64,000 bases of DNA from assembly GCF_042662225.1 (NCBI RefSeq), contig NZ_JBHSYQ010000003.1:806001-870000 (forward strand). The letters run 5' to 3'. The notes beneath the pieces are model-generated. The model ran no database searches, was not told the origin of the DNA, and worked only from the letters and a program-made list of their open reading frames with translations. Positions within the stretch are counted from its first letter, which is position 1; every line of letters begins with the position of its first letter. Positions 50,354-58,251 of the stretch are shown piece after piece. A program made the position numbers and the translations under genes. The DNA comes from Nibribacter roseus (lineage in GTDB: Bacteria; Bacteroidota; Bacteroidia; Cytophagales; Hymenobacteraceae).

Positions 50354-53221
50354 ATGATTTTCACCAGACTTAAAGATTACTACCTGGCGCTGGGCTCCTT
50401 TATTTTGGTGCTCAGTATAACTGTTTATGCCTACTACGTATCCAAAGAAAGCGACAAGATACAGGATACCAAAACGTTTGAGATCCGGACGGTGCAAATG
50501 AAATCTGCGCTGGAGCGCCGTATGGGGCACTACCTGCAGATTCTGCGAGGAGTAAAAGGACTTTTTGCCGCTTCAGACACTGTTACCCGGCAAGATTTCA
50601 GAAGGTATTTAGAAGCCTTGGCCATTGAAAAGAATTACCCGGGTATACAGGGCATTGGCTTTGCCATCATGCTAACCCCAGAGGAAGTGCCTGCTCTGGA
50701 GGAAAGATTAAAAAATGACGGATTCCCGAATTTCTCAGTAAGGCCAGCCGGTATGCGGCCTGAGTTTTCGTCTATCATTTTTCTGGAACCCATGGATGTG
50801 CTCAACAAGAGGGCACATGGCTTTGACATGTTCAATGAACCAACCCGCAGGCAAGCCATGGAGGCCGCCCGTGATTTTAATGAGCCAGCCATGACCGCGA
50901 AACTGCAGCTGGTGCAGGAAAGCGGAAAGAATGTGCAGGCTGGGCTTTTGATTTATATGCCTGTGTATTATGGCGGCGATGACCCTAAAGATGTAGGTGA
51001 GCGCCGCCGCTTACTCAAAGGCTTTGTCTACGCTCCCTTCAGGGCCGTAGATCTAATGACCAGCACCATAGGTAGCGACTACAGTGATATTGGCATTACT
51101 ATTTATGATGGCAAAGAAGCAAAACCAGAGAACTTACTCTATACGTCAGATACTACTTCCCAAAACCTAGATTCCAGCGGAAAAGATCTCTTTGAAAAAG
51201 ATGTAGTACGAATTGCAGGCCGCACCTGGACGCTTGAGTTTAGGCCGCACCGCGCGTTCTCAAATCAGAACGGGTTAGATGAACATAACCTTATTTTGTT
51301 AGCCGGTGGGGTAATCAGCTTGCTCATCTTCTTTGTGGTGTGGTCATTGCAGCGTTACCTGCAGTCTACGCAGCTCACTGATCTTATCACCAAGAACACC
51401 ACCGCTGGTTTGTTCATGTTAGATGGCAGGGGATATTGTACGTTCCAGAACCCAGCCGCAGAGCGTATGTTAGGCTACACAACTGATGATCTCCGGCAAA
51501 GGCCGCTGCATGAGCTGGTGCATAGGCGAAAGGAGGCAGGAGAACTAACCCCTAGCCTGGCATCATCACAATCATACAAGTTTGAAGACAACTTTATTTG
51601 CCGCGATGGCAACACTATACCGGTGGCGTGTGCCATCAGGCAGGTGAAGCAGGGGGGTGAAGTAGTGGGCCAGATTCTGGAGGTTAGAAATGTAGTGGAA
51701 GAGAAGAAAGCCCAGCAGGCCCTGCTGGAAAGTGAGGCACGCTTCCGGAACATGGCTGACAGCGCCCCGGTAATGATCTGGATCACCGATAAAAACAGCA
51801 ACTGTACCTATGTCAACCGGCAGTGGATTAAGTTTACAGGGGCCACTCTAGAAGAAAATCTGGGCAAAGGCTGGTTTAAATTTATACATCCTGATGATCA
51901 GAAATTGGCCACTGATGTGTACAACCAAGCATCTAAAAACAAAGAAGAGTTCAAAGTAGAATACCGCCTTTGCCGTGAAAACAAAGAATACAGGGGCATG
52001 GTGACCACCGGAATTCCAAGGTTCAACCCTGAGGGAGAGTTTTTAGGCTACATAGGCTCCGTCATTGACATTAGTGACCGCATTGAAATGGAGCAAAAGC
52101 TGAAGCAAAGCGCAGCTACCCTGCAGAAGATCTTTATGCAGGTACCTGCCATTGTGGGCTTGGTGCGGACTAAAGATTTGGTGTACACGTTGGTAAACTC
52201 CTACCTGAGCAGCCTGTATAACGGAAACGCAAAAGTAGGCGAAAAAGCTACTGATTCATTCCCTGAGTCACAGAGAGAACAGTATGCGGCCGTTATTCAG
52301 CAGATAAAGGAAACTCGCGAGCCATTCATAGGCAAAGAGGTACCTGTGTATTTTGATGAATCTGAAGGTGAGCGTGAAAAAGTAAGGTACTTCAACATTG
52401 TATACGAACCTATTATAGACGACCGGGGAGAAGTTGAATCAGTTCTCACCTTTGCGGTAGAAGTAACGGAGCAGGTGCAAAGCCGAGAGAAACTCTCGCA
52501 TATTAACGAAGAGCTGAACCGCAAGAACAAGGAGCTCCTACGCATTAATAATGATCTGGACAGCTTCGTGTACACGGCCTCACATGACCTGCGCTCACCA
52601 CTGGCCAACCTAGAGGGACTTACCACCGCCCTGCTGGAAAATGCCGAAGAAAAAGCTGGCGACGAAGAAGACCAGGAACTGCTGAACATGGTAGCGGCTT
52701 CCATAACAAAACTGAAAGGCACAATTCATGACCTGACAGAAATTACCAAGGTGCAGAAAGACCTGGAGACACAGGCCGAGGAGCTGAGCTTTGAACAGGT
52801 GTTGGAGAGCGTAAAAGATGATATTAGTGGTATGCTCCAAGAATCAGAAGCAGAATTAATTACTTCTTTTGAGGTGCCTAAGCTGAAATATGCCCGCAGA
52901 AACTTACGCAGCATCTTGTACAACCTGGTGTCAAACGCAGTGAAGTACCGTGACCCTGAGCGGCGGTTACAGATTAATGTCAGTACTCAACGGCAAAACG
53001 GCTGTATTGTGCTCACGGTGCAAGACAACGGTTTGGGTATAAGAGAAGACCAGCAGCAGAAGTTGTTTACCATGTTCCGTCGCTTCCACTCACACGTAGA
53101 GGGTACTGGTATTGGGCTTTACATAGTGAAGCGCATCATTGAGAACAACGGTGGCCGCATTGAGGTGCAAAGCGAAACCGGGCGAGGAAGTACCTTTACG
53201 GTGTACTTTAAAGAAGAATAG
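50354..53221 (+). CDS. CHASE/PAS sensor histidine kinase
   Basis: A 955-residue hybrid-free sensor. TM1 lies at about 8-28; a periplasmic CHASE domain follows (residues about 60-270, with GIQGIGFAIML and FEPMDVLNKRAHGFDMFNEP-type sequence); TM2 at about 311-334; three PAS/PAC domains at about 340-460, 465-580 and 590-720; the HisKA domain with YTASHDLRSPLANLEGL (phospho-His about 744) and a C-terminal ATPase with NLVSNAVKYRD and GTGIGLYIVKRIIENNGGRI. CHASE domains bind small ligands such as cytokinin-like adenines. No response regulator gene is near, so this kinase is an orphan. Confidence 0.93.
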   Translation: MIFTRLKDYYLALGSFILVLSITVYAYYVSKESDKIQDTKTFEIRTVQMKSALERRMGHYLQILRGVKGLFAASDTVTRQDFRRYLEALAIEKNYPGIQGIGFAIMLTPEEVPALEERLKNDGFPNFSVRPAGMRPEFSSIIFLEPMDVLNKRAHGFDMFNEPTRRQAMEAARDFNEPAMTAKLQLVQESGKNVQAGLLIYMPVYYGGDDPKDVGERRRLLKGFVYAPFRAVDLMTSTIGSDYSDIGITIYDGKEAKPENLLYTSDTTSQNLDSSGKDLFEKDVVRIAGRTWTLEFRPHRAFSNQNGLDEHNLILLAGGVISLLIFFVVWSLQRYLQSTQLTDLITKNTTAGLFMLDGRGYCTFQNPAAERMLGYTTDDLRQRPLHELVHRRKEAGELTPSLASSQSYKFEDNFICRDGNTIPVACAIRQVKQGGEVVGQILEVRNVVEEKKAQQALLESEARFRNMADSAPVMIWITDKNSNCTYVNRQWIKFTGATLEENLGKGWFKFIHPDDQKLATDVYNQASKNKEEFKVEYRLCRENKEYRGMVTTGIPRFNPEGEFLGYIGSVIDISDRIEMEQKLKQSAATLQKIFMQVPAIVGLVRTKDLVYTLVNSYLSSLYNGNAKVGEKATDSFPESQREQYAAVIQQIKETREPFIGKEVPVYFDESEGEREKVRYFNIVYEPIIDDRGEVESVLTFAVEVTEQVQSREKLSHINEELNRKNKELLRINNDLDSFVYTASHDLRSPLANLEGLTTALLENAEEKAGDEEDQELLNMVAASITKLKGTIHDLTEITKVQKDLETQAEELSFEQVLESVKDDISGMLQESEAELITSFEVPKLKYARRNLRSILYNLVSNAVKYRDPERRLQINVSTQRQNGCIVLTVQDNGLGIREDQQQKLFTMFRRFHSHVEGTGIGLYIVKRIIENNGGRIEVQSETGRGSTFTVYFKEE

Positions 53222-53247
53222 CCTATTAAAAGCCTTGCATTTAAGAT

Positions 53248-53299
53248 AACAACAGAGTCTTCTGCTCCTAATGTATAGTAGGCAGAAGACTCTGTTGTT
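53248..53299. terminator. terminator after the histidine kinase gene
   Basis: Arms of 18 nt (53248-53265, AACAACAGAGTCTTCTGC; 53282-53299) around a 16-nt loop. The right end runs into PAL36 copy 19, so the two share GTT. Confidence 0.88.
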
Positions 53300-53332
53300 T
53301 TAGACTTGGTTTCAGTAAAACAGGCCTAAAAC
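53297..53332. repeat. PAL36 copy 19
   Basis: Arms GTTTTAGACTTG and CAGGCCTAAAAC around GTTTCAGTAAAA. It overlaps the right end of the kinase terminator and lies between the convergent kinase and lipoprotein genes. Confidence 0.8.
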
Positions 53333-53405
53333 AGACTGTTATATCAGAGATTGATTAGAAAAACTAAACGGAATTTGAGCGGTAAGTCACTTCATTTAGC
53401 CTCAA

Positions 53406-53981
53406 TTATTGAATCAAAGGAACCAGCGCCTCCGGGTCTATTTTCTGCATCATCTGCTGTACCTGCTGAGGCGTAAATCTGCCGTTTACCTGCAGCATCA
53501 TAAAAGAACTCCCTATGTTGCGGTGCCCTACAATTTCCTGCACCATACCATTCTCTTGCCGCATTCTGAACTGAAGCGATTCCTGGGAGTTTTGCAGAAC
53601 GGGTACCGCGGCGTAGTTGCTCTTCTGCAAGATCTGGTCTAGTTCCTGTGTCAAACCATTTTCCAGTAAGCGTGCCGACCTTCGATTAGTAGGCGCAAAG
53701 GTTAACACTCTTATGGAAGTAACATTCGCCAGCGCCGCCTGCAGAGTAGTATCAGCGTCTTTTGAGAGGAAGCGGGTAACTAAACCTACGGGAAGGCTAG
53801 TGCCTTTAAAGCCTGCTTCATTGCGGTATTTCTGATAAAATTCTGTAGTGGTTTGCGCAGGAGGCAAATTGCGGGTGCTGCTACAGGCCTGTATGACTAT
53901 AAAAGAAATCAGTGCCAAAAAATAAATAAAAGGCCTGTTGCTTTGAGGTCTAGTATGAGTGAAGGTGTGTTGCATCTGCAT
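53406..53981 (-). CDS. hypothetical lipoprotein
   Basis: A 191-residue protein with a clear lipobox: FIYFLALISFIVIQACSSTR, Cys at about residue 33. The mature part is about 160 residues with no recognised domain (AALANVTSIRVLTFAPTNRR, LDQILQKSNYAAVPVLQNSQ). It ends QQVQQMMQKIDPEALVPLIQ. The resemblance to the Bacteroidota DUF4252 group is possible but I am not certain. I start at the ATG at 53979-53981; a TTG at 54014 lies within PAL36 copy 20 and is less likely. Confidence 0.65.
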   Translation of the reverse strand: MQMQHTFTHTRPQSNRPFIYFLALISFIVIQACSSTRNLPPAQTTTEFYQKYRNEAGFKGTSLPVGLVTRFLSKDADTTLQAALANVTSIRVLTFAPTNRRSARLLENGLTQELDQILQKSNYAAVPVLQNSQESLQFRMRQENGMVQEIVGHRNIGSSFMMLQVNGRFTPQQVQQMMQKIDPEALVPLIQ

Positions 53982-53992
53982 AATATTATTGT

Positions 53993-54028
53993 GTTTTAGG
54001 CCTTGTTTACGCAAAACAGGTCTAAAAC
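53993..54028. repeat. PAL36 copy 20
   Basis: Arms GTTTTAGGCCTTG and CAGGTCTAAAAC around TTTACGCAAAA. It lies just upstream of the lipoprotein gene and downstream of the GNAT gene. Confidence 0.8.
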
Positions 54029-54070
54029 GCTACACCCGCCTTTCTTACTAGTAATTCAGCTATTGCTTAG

Positions 54071-54532
54071 TTACTGCGGAAGGTCTTTATACACCTCGGG
54101 CCTGTGTACCTGCATAAACATTTCTGGTTTTGTAAGCGGCGTGAAGCCAAATTGTGAATAGAGTTCATGCGCATCGGCGGTGGCCAGCATCCAGCGGCGC
54201 AGGCGTAGCAGCGCTGGGTGTGCCATAATAGACTTCATCATCCATTTCGAAAGTCCTTGCCCGCGGTGCTGTTCCAGTACAAAAACATCGCATACATAAG
54301 CAAAAGTGGTGTAGTCGGTAATGAGGCGCGCAAAAGCAATCTGCTGCCCTTCATGGTAAATTCCTACACACATAGAATGTTCTATGGCTTGCGCTACAAT
54401 ACTTTTGGGTATCGCCTTAGACCAGTACGACTCCGTCAGAAAACCATGAATGTTCTCTAACTGCAGCAAGTCTTTGTCGAAGCTAAGGAGATAGCCTTGA
54501 GCATTAGTTTCTGGGGGAGGATGAGGGAGCAT
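54071..54532 (-). CDS. GNAT family N-acetyltransferase
   Basis: A 153-residue acetyl-CoA-dependent acyltransferase. The CoA pyrophosphate loop is in FVLEQHRGQGLSKWMMKSIM (Q/RxxGxG/A, about 92-111), preceded by FARLITDYTTFAYVCDVFVL. The C-terminus LYSQFGFTPLTKPEMFMQVH is typical of the group that includes YjcF/YhhY-like acetyltransferases. The substrate cannot be inferred. It lies 100 nt after the LysR gene on the same strand. Confidence 0.88.
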   Translation of the reverse strand: MLPHPPPETNAQGYLLSFDKDLLQLENIHGFLTESYWSKAIPKSIVAQAIEHSMCVGIYHEGQQIAFARLITDYTTFAYVCDVFVLEQHRGQGLSKWMMKSIMAHPALLRLRRWMLATADAHELYSQFGFTPLTKPEMFMQVHRPEVYKDLPQ

Positions 54533-54545
54533 AGGCTAGGACTGT

Positions 54546-54581
54546 GTTTTGGCTCTAATTTCTGAAAAACAGGCGGAAAAC
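54546..54581. repeat. PAL36 copy 21
   Basis: Arms GTTTTGGCTCTA and CAGGCGGAAAAC around TTTCTGAAAAA. It lies in the spacer between the LysR gene and the GNAT gene. Confidence 0.7.
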
Positions 54582-54632
54582 GTGCCGAAAAATTATAATG
54601 CCTTTTTGCTGGTGCAGAGGAACAGAGATAAT

Positions 54633-55532
54633 TTATACTGTCAGGTTATACTGGCGCTGAGCAAATCTTTGGAAAAGACGCGCTAAGCCATCGGGTTGGC
54701 CTACAAGTTGAGCAAACCAAAACGTGCGGGTCAGGTGAAAATCTTCAGGCTGCAATGCCACCAGGGTGCCCGCAGCTACTTCCTGTTTGATAGAGTGCGC
54801 CGAAAGAAGCGCCACACAATCTGAATGCAACAGAAATGATTTAATGGTTTCTGAGGAGCCTAAATACAGAACTACATTCAGGTCGGGCAGGCGCAGGTGG
54901 TGCGCGTGCATGGCTTCCTCAATTACTTCTAAGGTGCCGGATCCTCTTTCACGAAGAACCAAGGGCTGTTTCACCAGCTCTTTAAAGGTGATACTGCCTT
55001 GCAGAGTGAGCGTGTGGCCAGAACGTACCACGGGCAGCAGTTCATCTGGAATGAAAGGAGTGTACTGCAACTCGCGCCGCTGGCTGGAGCCTTCTACAAT
55101 GCCCAAATCAATATCCTGGTGCAGGAGAGCCTGCTCAATGGTTTCAGTGTTTCCGTTCAGCAACGAGAGCCTCACGTGTGGGTACCGCTGGTAAAAAGCC
55201 GAAAGCAAGGGGGCAATGACATATTGGGCAATGGTAGTACTGGCGCCCAGCCGCAGGTTTCCGCCCACCTCGTCTTTCAAACGACCCAGGGCAAACTGCA
55301 TTTCCTGTTGCAGGGCGTGGGCGCGGTCTACAAATGTAAGCAAGGTCTCACCCGCCGATGTTAGCTGAATACTGTTCCCCTTGCGCAGAAAGAGCCGCTG
55401 ACCCACTTCAGCCTCTAATTCCTGAATACGCTTGGTGGCAGCGGGTTGGGTAATAAACAGCTCGCCTGCCGCCTTGGTAAAACTAAGGTGTTTGGCAACG
55501 CTTCTAAAGACAATCCATCTGAAATCGAGCAT
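54633..55532 (-). CDS. LysR family transcriptional regulator
   Basis: A 299-residue regulator. The winged helix-turn-helix is at residues 1-62 (LSFTKAAGELFITQPAATKR with IQELEAEVGQRLFLRKGN), followed by a two-lobed effector domain (LRLGASTTIAQYVIAPLLSA to RTFWFAQLVGQPDG). The sequence resembles CysB/CysL-type regulators, but the effector and targets are unknown. It is not divergent from any obvious target gene, as the neighbours lie on the same strand. Confidence 0.93.
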   Translation of the reverse strand: MLDFRWIVFRSVAKHLSFTKAAGELFITQPAATKRIQELEAEVGQRLFLRKGNSIQLTSAGETLLTFVDRAHALQQEMQFALGRLKDEVGGNLRLGASTTIAQYVIAPLLSAFYQRYPHVRLSLLNGNTETIEQALLHQDIDLGIVEGSSQRRELQYTPFIPDELLPVVRSGHTLTLQGSITFKELVKQPLVLRERGSGTLEVIEEAMHAHHLRLPDLNVVLYLGSSETIKSFLLHSDCVALLSAHSIKQEVAAGTLVALQPEDFHLTRTFWFAQLVGQPDGLARLFQRFAQRQYNLTV

Positions 55533-55641
55533 AGGGCAAAGAAAGCCGCAAGATGTAAGATTTCAGACACAAGACACAATTTTTTGTTTAAGGCAAACTT
55601 GCCCAATGAAGAGTTTTGTCTTCGGGTATGGTGGAAGATAC

Positions 55642-55681
55642 TAAACAGAAAGAGCCAGCAAACGCTGGCTCTTTCTGTTTA
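55642..55681. terminator. terminator after the Lys/Ala-rich protein gene
   Basis: Arms TAAACAGAAAGAGCCAGC and GCTGGCTCTTTCTGTTTA (18 bp) around AAAC. T-runs occur on both ends, so it can act on either strand; the reverse gene ends at 55698. Confidence 0.88.
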
Positions 55682-55697
55682 ATTATACTGTCAAAAA

Positions 55698-56189
55698 CTA
55701 AGAATTCTTGGCTTTAGCGGCTTCTTTCTTCTCTTTGGCTTTCGCCTTGGCGGCCTCCGCTTTTTCTTTGGCGGCTAATTTTTGGGCGGCAGCTTTCTCT
55801 TTGGCTAAACGGGCCTTTTCTCTGGCAGCGGCCTCACGGGCTTCGTCTCTTTCGTCTTGAGCCGCATCTTTGGCTTTCTGCTTTTCTTTGGCTGCTAATG
55901 CCTTGGCTTTAGCGGCTTCTTTTTTCTCTTTCTCTTTTTCTTTAGCGAGGGCGGCTTTTTCTTTAGTGGCTAACTTTTTAGCCGCTTCTTTTTCTTTGGC
56001 GGCTAATTTTTGGGCGGCAGCCTTCTCTTTGGCTGCGTCTGCTTTGGCTTTGTCAGCAGCCTTCTTGTCAGCCGCTTTCTGCTTGGCTAGCTCCTTGCGC
56101 TCCTGTTCTTTTTCCTTTGATGATTGGGCTTGGGCGGTACCTACCGCAAGCGCCAGCACTACTAATAGTGTGGTAAAAATTTTCTGCAT
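55698..56189 (-). CDS. exported lysine/alanine-rich coiled-coil protein
   Basis: A 163-residue secreted protein. The first 21 residues are a signal peptide (MQKIFTTLLVVLALAVGTAQA). The rest is almost entirely Lys, Ala and Glu in 11- to 13-residue repeats: EKAAAQKLAAKEK occurs twice (about residues 54-66 and 135-147) and EKEKEKKEAAKAKALAAKEK lies between. A long charged helix is predicted by eye. No globular domain or known family. The biased composition is like periplasmic linker proteins of the TolA type, but a function cannot be claimed. Confidence 0.75.
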   Translation of the reverse strand: MQKIFTTLLVVLALAVGTAQAQSSKEKEQERKELAKQKAADKKAADKAKADAAKEKAAAQKLAAKEKEAAKKLATKEKAALAKEKEKEKKEAAKAKALAAKEKQKAKDAAQDERDEAREAAAREKARLAKEKAAAQKLAAKEKAEAAKAKAKEKKEAAKAKNS

Positions 56190-56315
56190 AATCTTTGAAG
56201 TTTGTTGACCTGTTATGGTAATAAAAGTAGGAGTATTTAAAGAATAAAAATCCTATATTCTAATAAATATTTTTTACGAGTCTTTGTTAAAGACTTATAA
56301 TTCAAAAAGATGGTT

Positions 56316-56351
56316 GATTTAGGCCTGTTTTCTGAAAAATAGCCTTAAAAC
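56316..56351. repeat. PAL36 copy 22, close to consensus
   Basis: Arms GATTTAGGCCTG and TAGCCTTAAAAC around TTTTCTGAAAAA. It lies between the asnS 3' end and the Lys/Ala-rich protein gene. Confidence 0.75.
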
Positions 56352-56355
56352 AGAA

Positions 56356-56385
56356 CCGCCCCGCTACCAAATGGTAACAGGGCGG
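56356..56385. terminator. hairpin after asnS
   Basis: Outer stem CCGCCC/GGGCGG and inner TACCAAATGGTA. On the reverse strand it is followed by TTCTGTTTT, which overlaps PAL36 copy 22. Confidence 0.45.
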
Positions 56386-56471
56386 CTCGTAAATTATATC
56401 GGCGAAGGCCGAATTAATTAGAAGGAAGAAAAAAATCACTCATTCACTCCCTCACACATTCACGCATTAAA

Positions 56472-57866
56472 TTAAAATTCTGCGCTCTTCGGGAAACGTG
56501 GGAAAGGAATTACGTCTCTGATGTTGCCCATGCCCGTCACGAACAGCAGCAAACGTTCAAAACCTAACCCGAAACCGCTGTGAGGCACGGTACCGAAACG
56601 GCGGGTGTCTAAGAACCACCACATCTCTTTCTCCGGAACACCCATTTCACGCATGCGGGTCACTAACTTGTCATAGCTTTCCTCACGCTGTGAGCCGCCA
56701 ATGATCTCACCAATGCCCGGGAACAGCACGTCCATGGCGCGAACGGTTTTGCCGTCGTCGTTCAACTTCATGTAGAAAGACTTTATTTCTTTAGGGTAAT
56801 TGGTCAGAATAACTGGCTTCTTGAAGTGCTTCTCTACCAGATAACGCTCGTGCTCGCTTTGCAAGTCAGTGCCCCAATCTACTTTATACTCAAACTTCTG
56901 CTTGGCGCCTTGCAAAATCTCCACGGCCTCGGTATAAGTCAGGCGCTGAAAATCATTGCTTACCACAAACTGCAGGCGGTTGAGCAGTTCTTTGTCGTAC
57001 ATGTCGTTCAGGAACTGCAGGTCTTCGGCGCAGTTGTCCAGAGCGTACTGTACCAGGTATTTCAGGAATTCCTCGGCCAAGTCCATGTTGTCTTCCAGCT
57101 CATAGAAAGCCATCTCTGGCTCAATCATCCAGAATTCGGCTAAGTGTCGGCTAGTGTTAGAGTTCTCGGCGCGGAAAGTTGGTCCAAACGTGTAAATCTC
57201 AGACAAAGCCATGGCCAACACCTCACCCTCTAGCTGACCAGACACGGTCAGGTTAGAAGAACGCCCGAAGAAGTCTTCAGAGAAATCTACCTCACCGTTC
57301 TCCGTCTTAGGTGGGTTCTCAGGATCCAATGTGGTTACTCTGAACATTTCACCGGCACCCTCAGCGTCTGAGGCGGTAATTACCGGCGTGTGTACATAAA
57401 AGAAGCCTTTGTCATTGAAGAACTGGTGCACGGCAAATGCCATGGCATGTCTTAATCTGAACACGGCGCCAAAGGTGTTGGTGCGCGGACGCAGGTGCGC
57501 AATCTCACGCAGGAACTCCAGCGAGTGTCCTTTTTTCTGTAGCGGATACGTTTCTGGGTCAGCCACACCAAGTACCTCAATGGTTTTGGCCTGAATTTCT
57601 ACCGTCTGTCCTTTGCCTTGGCTTTCCACCAAAGTACCCACCACTGAAACGCTGGCTCCGGTGGCTACGTCTTTCAAAGCCTCTTCGGTGAAAGCCGTCA
57701 TATCGGCTACTACCTGAATATTATTTATAGTGGAGCCGTCATTCACGGCAATAAACGTCACATATTTGTTGCCGCGCTTGGTGCGCACCCAACCTTTTAC
57801 CAACACTTCCTGGCTTTCGGCAGGCGTCTGGAGCAATGCTTTTACTTTCGTTCGTTTCATGTTCAT
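56472..57866 (-). CDS. asnS: asparaginyl-tRNA synthetase
   Basis: Charges tRNA-Asn. The 464 residues comprise an N-terminal OB-fold anticodon-binding domain (VLVKGWVRTKRGNKYVTFIA) and the class II catalytic core: motif 2 FRAENSNTSRHLAEFWMIEP and motif 3 GFGLGFERLLLFVTG near the C-terminus. The start is the ATG at 57864-57866 (MNMKRTKVKALLQ); the longer frame to 57929 runs into a repeat and is unlikely. A TACTTTTG element (complement 57914-57921) lies about 50 nt upstream. Confidence 0.96.
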   Translation of the reverse strand: MNMKRTKVKALLQTPAESQEVLVKGWVRTKRGNKYVTFIAVNDGSTINNIQVVADMTAFTEEALKDVATGASVSVVGTLVESQGKGQTVEIQAKTIEVLGVADPETYPLQKKGHSLEFLREIAHLRPRTNTFGAVFRLRHAMAFAVHQFFNDKGFFYVHTPVITASDAEGAGEMFRVTTLDPENPPKTENGEVDFSEDFFGRSSNLTVSGQLEGEVLAMALSEIYTFGPTFRAENSNTSRHLAEFWMIEPEMAFYELEDNMDLAEEFLKYLVQYALDNCAEDLQFLNDMYDKELLNRLQFVVSNDFQRLTYTEAVEILQGAKQKFEYKVDWGTDLQSEHERYLVEKHFKKPVILTNYPKEIKSFYMKLNDDGKTVRAMDVLFPGIGEIIGGSQREESYDKLVTRMREMGVPEKEMWWFLDTRRFGTVPHSGFGLGFERLLLFVTGMGNIRDVIPFPRFPKSAEF

Positions 57867-57870
57867 TCTC

Positions 57871-57902
57871 GTATCGAGTAGCAAGTATCGAGTAGCACGT
57901 AC
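57871..57902. repeat. simple-word repeat, left member of inverted pair around composite 2
   Basis: GTATCGAGTAGCAAGTATCG and AGTAGCACGTAC; the word ATCGAGTAGCA occurs twice. The inverted counterpart is at 58131-58164. Confidence 0.6.
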
Positions 57903-57989
57903 TTTTACCTTTGCAAAAGTAAGGAGCAAGTAGCAAAAAAATTAATTTAAAAGAAGAGACTTATTTTGAGTTGGCTGATAAGCTAATAT

Positions 57990-58014
57990 CTGGCGTAAGC
58001 GTCCGCTTGTGTCC
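57990..58014. repeat. family B repeat, left arm of composite 2
   Basis: CTGGCGTAAGCGTCCGCTTG plus TGTCC. It matches composite 1 with one change (T for C), and its downstream GTCCGCACGCATT matches the degenerate arm at 35383. Confidence 0.85.
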
Positions 58015-58026
58015 GCACGCATTCCT

Positions 58027-58062
58027 GATTTAGAGCTGTTTTTGGAAAAGTAGCCCTAAAAC
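58027..58062. repeat. PAL36 copy 23, centre of composite 2
   Basis: Arms GATTTAGAGCTG and GTAGCCCTAAAAC around TTTTTGGAAAA. It lies in the divergent spacer between asnS and rpoN. Confidence 0.8.
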
Positions 58063-58064
58063 GT

Positions 58065-58090
58065 GGGACACAAGCGGACGCTTGCGCCAG
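58065..58090. repeat. family B repeat, right arm of composite 2
   Basis: GGGACACAAGCGGACGCTTG followed by CGCCAG, the inverted counterpart of 57990-58014. Confidence 0.85.
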
Positions 58091-58130
58091 AAGGGAAGCT
58101 AACTTCAATAATTTTCTAATTGTAAAGCGT

Positions 58131-58164
58131 CTTGCTACTTGATACCAAATACTTGCTACCTCGC
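58131..58164. repeat. simple-word repeat, right member of inverted pair around composite 2
   Basis: CTTGCTACTTGATACC and AAATACTTGCTACCTCGC, a loose reverse complement of the words at 57871-57902. Confidence 0.6.
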
Positions 58165-58176
58165 GCCGCGGCGCGA
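58161..58176. other. 16-nt GC palindrome upstream of rpoN
   Basis: TCGCGCCGCGGCGCGA, a perfect dyad, ends 10 nt before the -33 element of the rpoN promoter. The location suits an operator, but no binding factor can be named. Confidence 0.45.
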
Positions 58177-58186
58177 TTAACCTTTT

Positions 58187-58218
58187 TTGTAAAGCAGTAG
58201 TAAAAAACCATAACTTTG
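58187..58218 (+). promoter_or_regulatory. promoter of rpoN
   Basis: TTG at 58187-58189, a 21-nt spacer, and TAACTTTG at 58211-58218, a close match to the TTG/TAnnTTTG consensus. It lies 33 nt before the ATG. Confidence 0.6.
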
Positions 58219-58251
58219 GCCTGTCCGCGCTTTTAGGACTGGTTTTACCCT

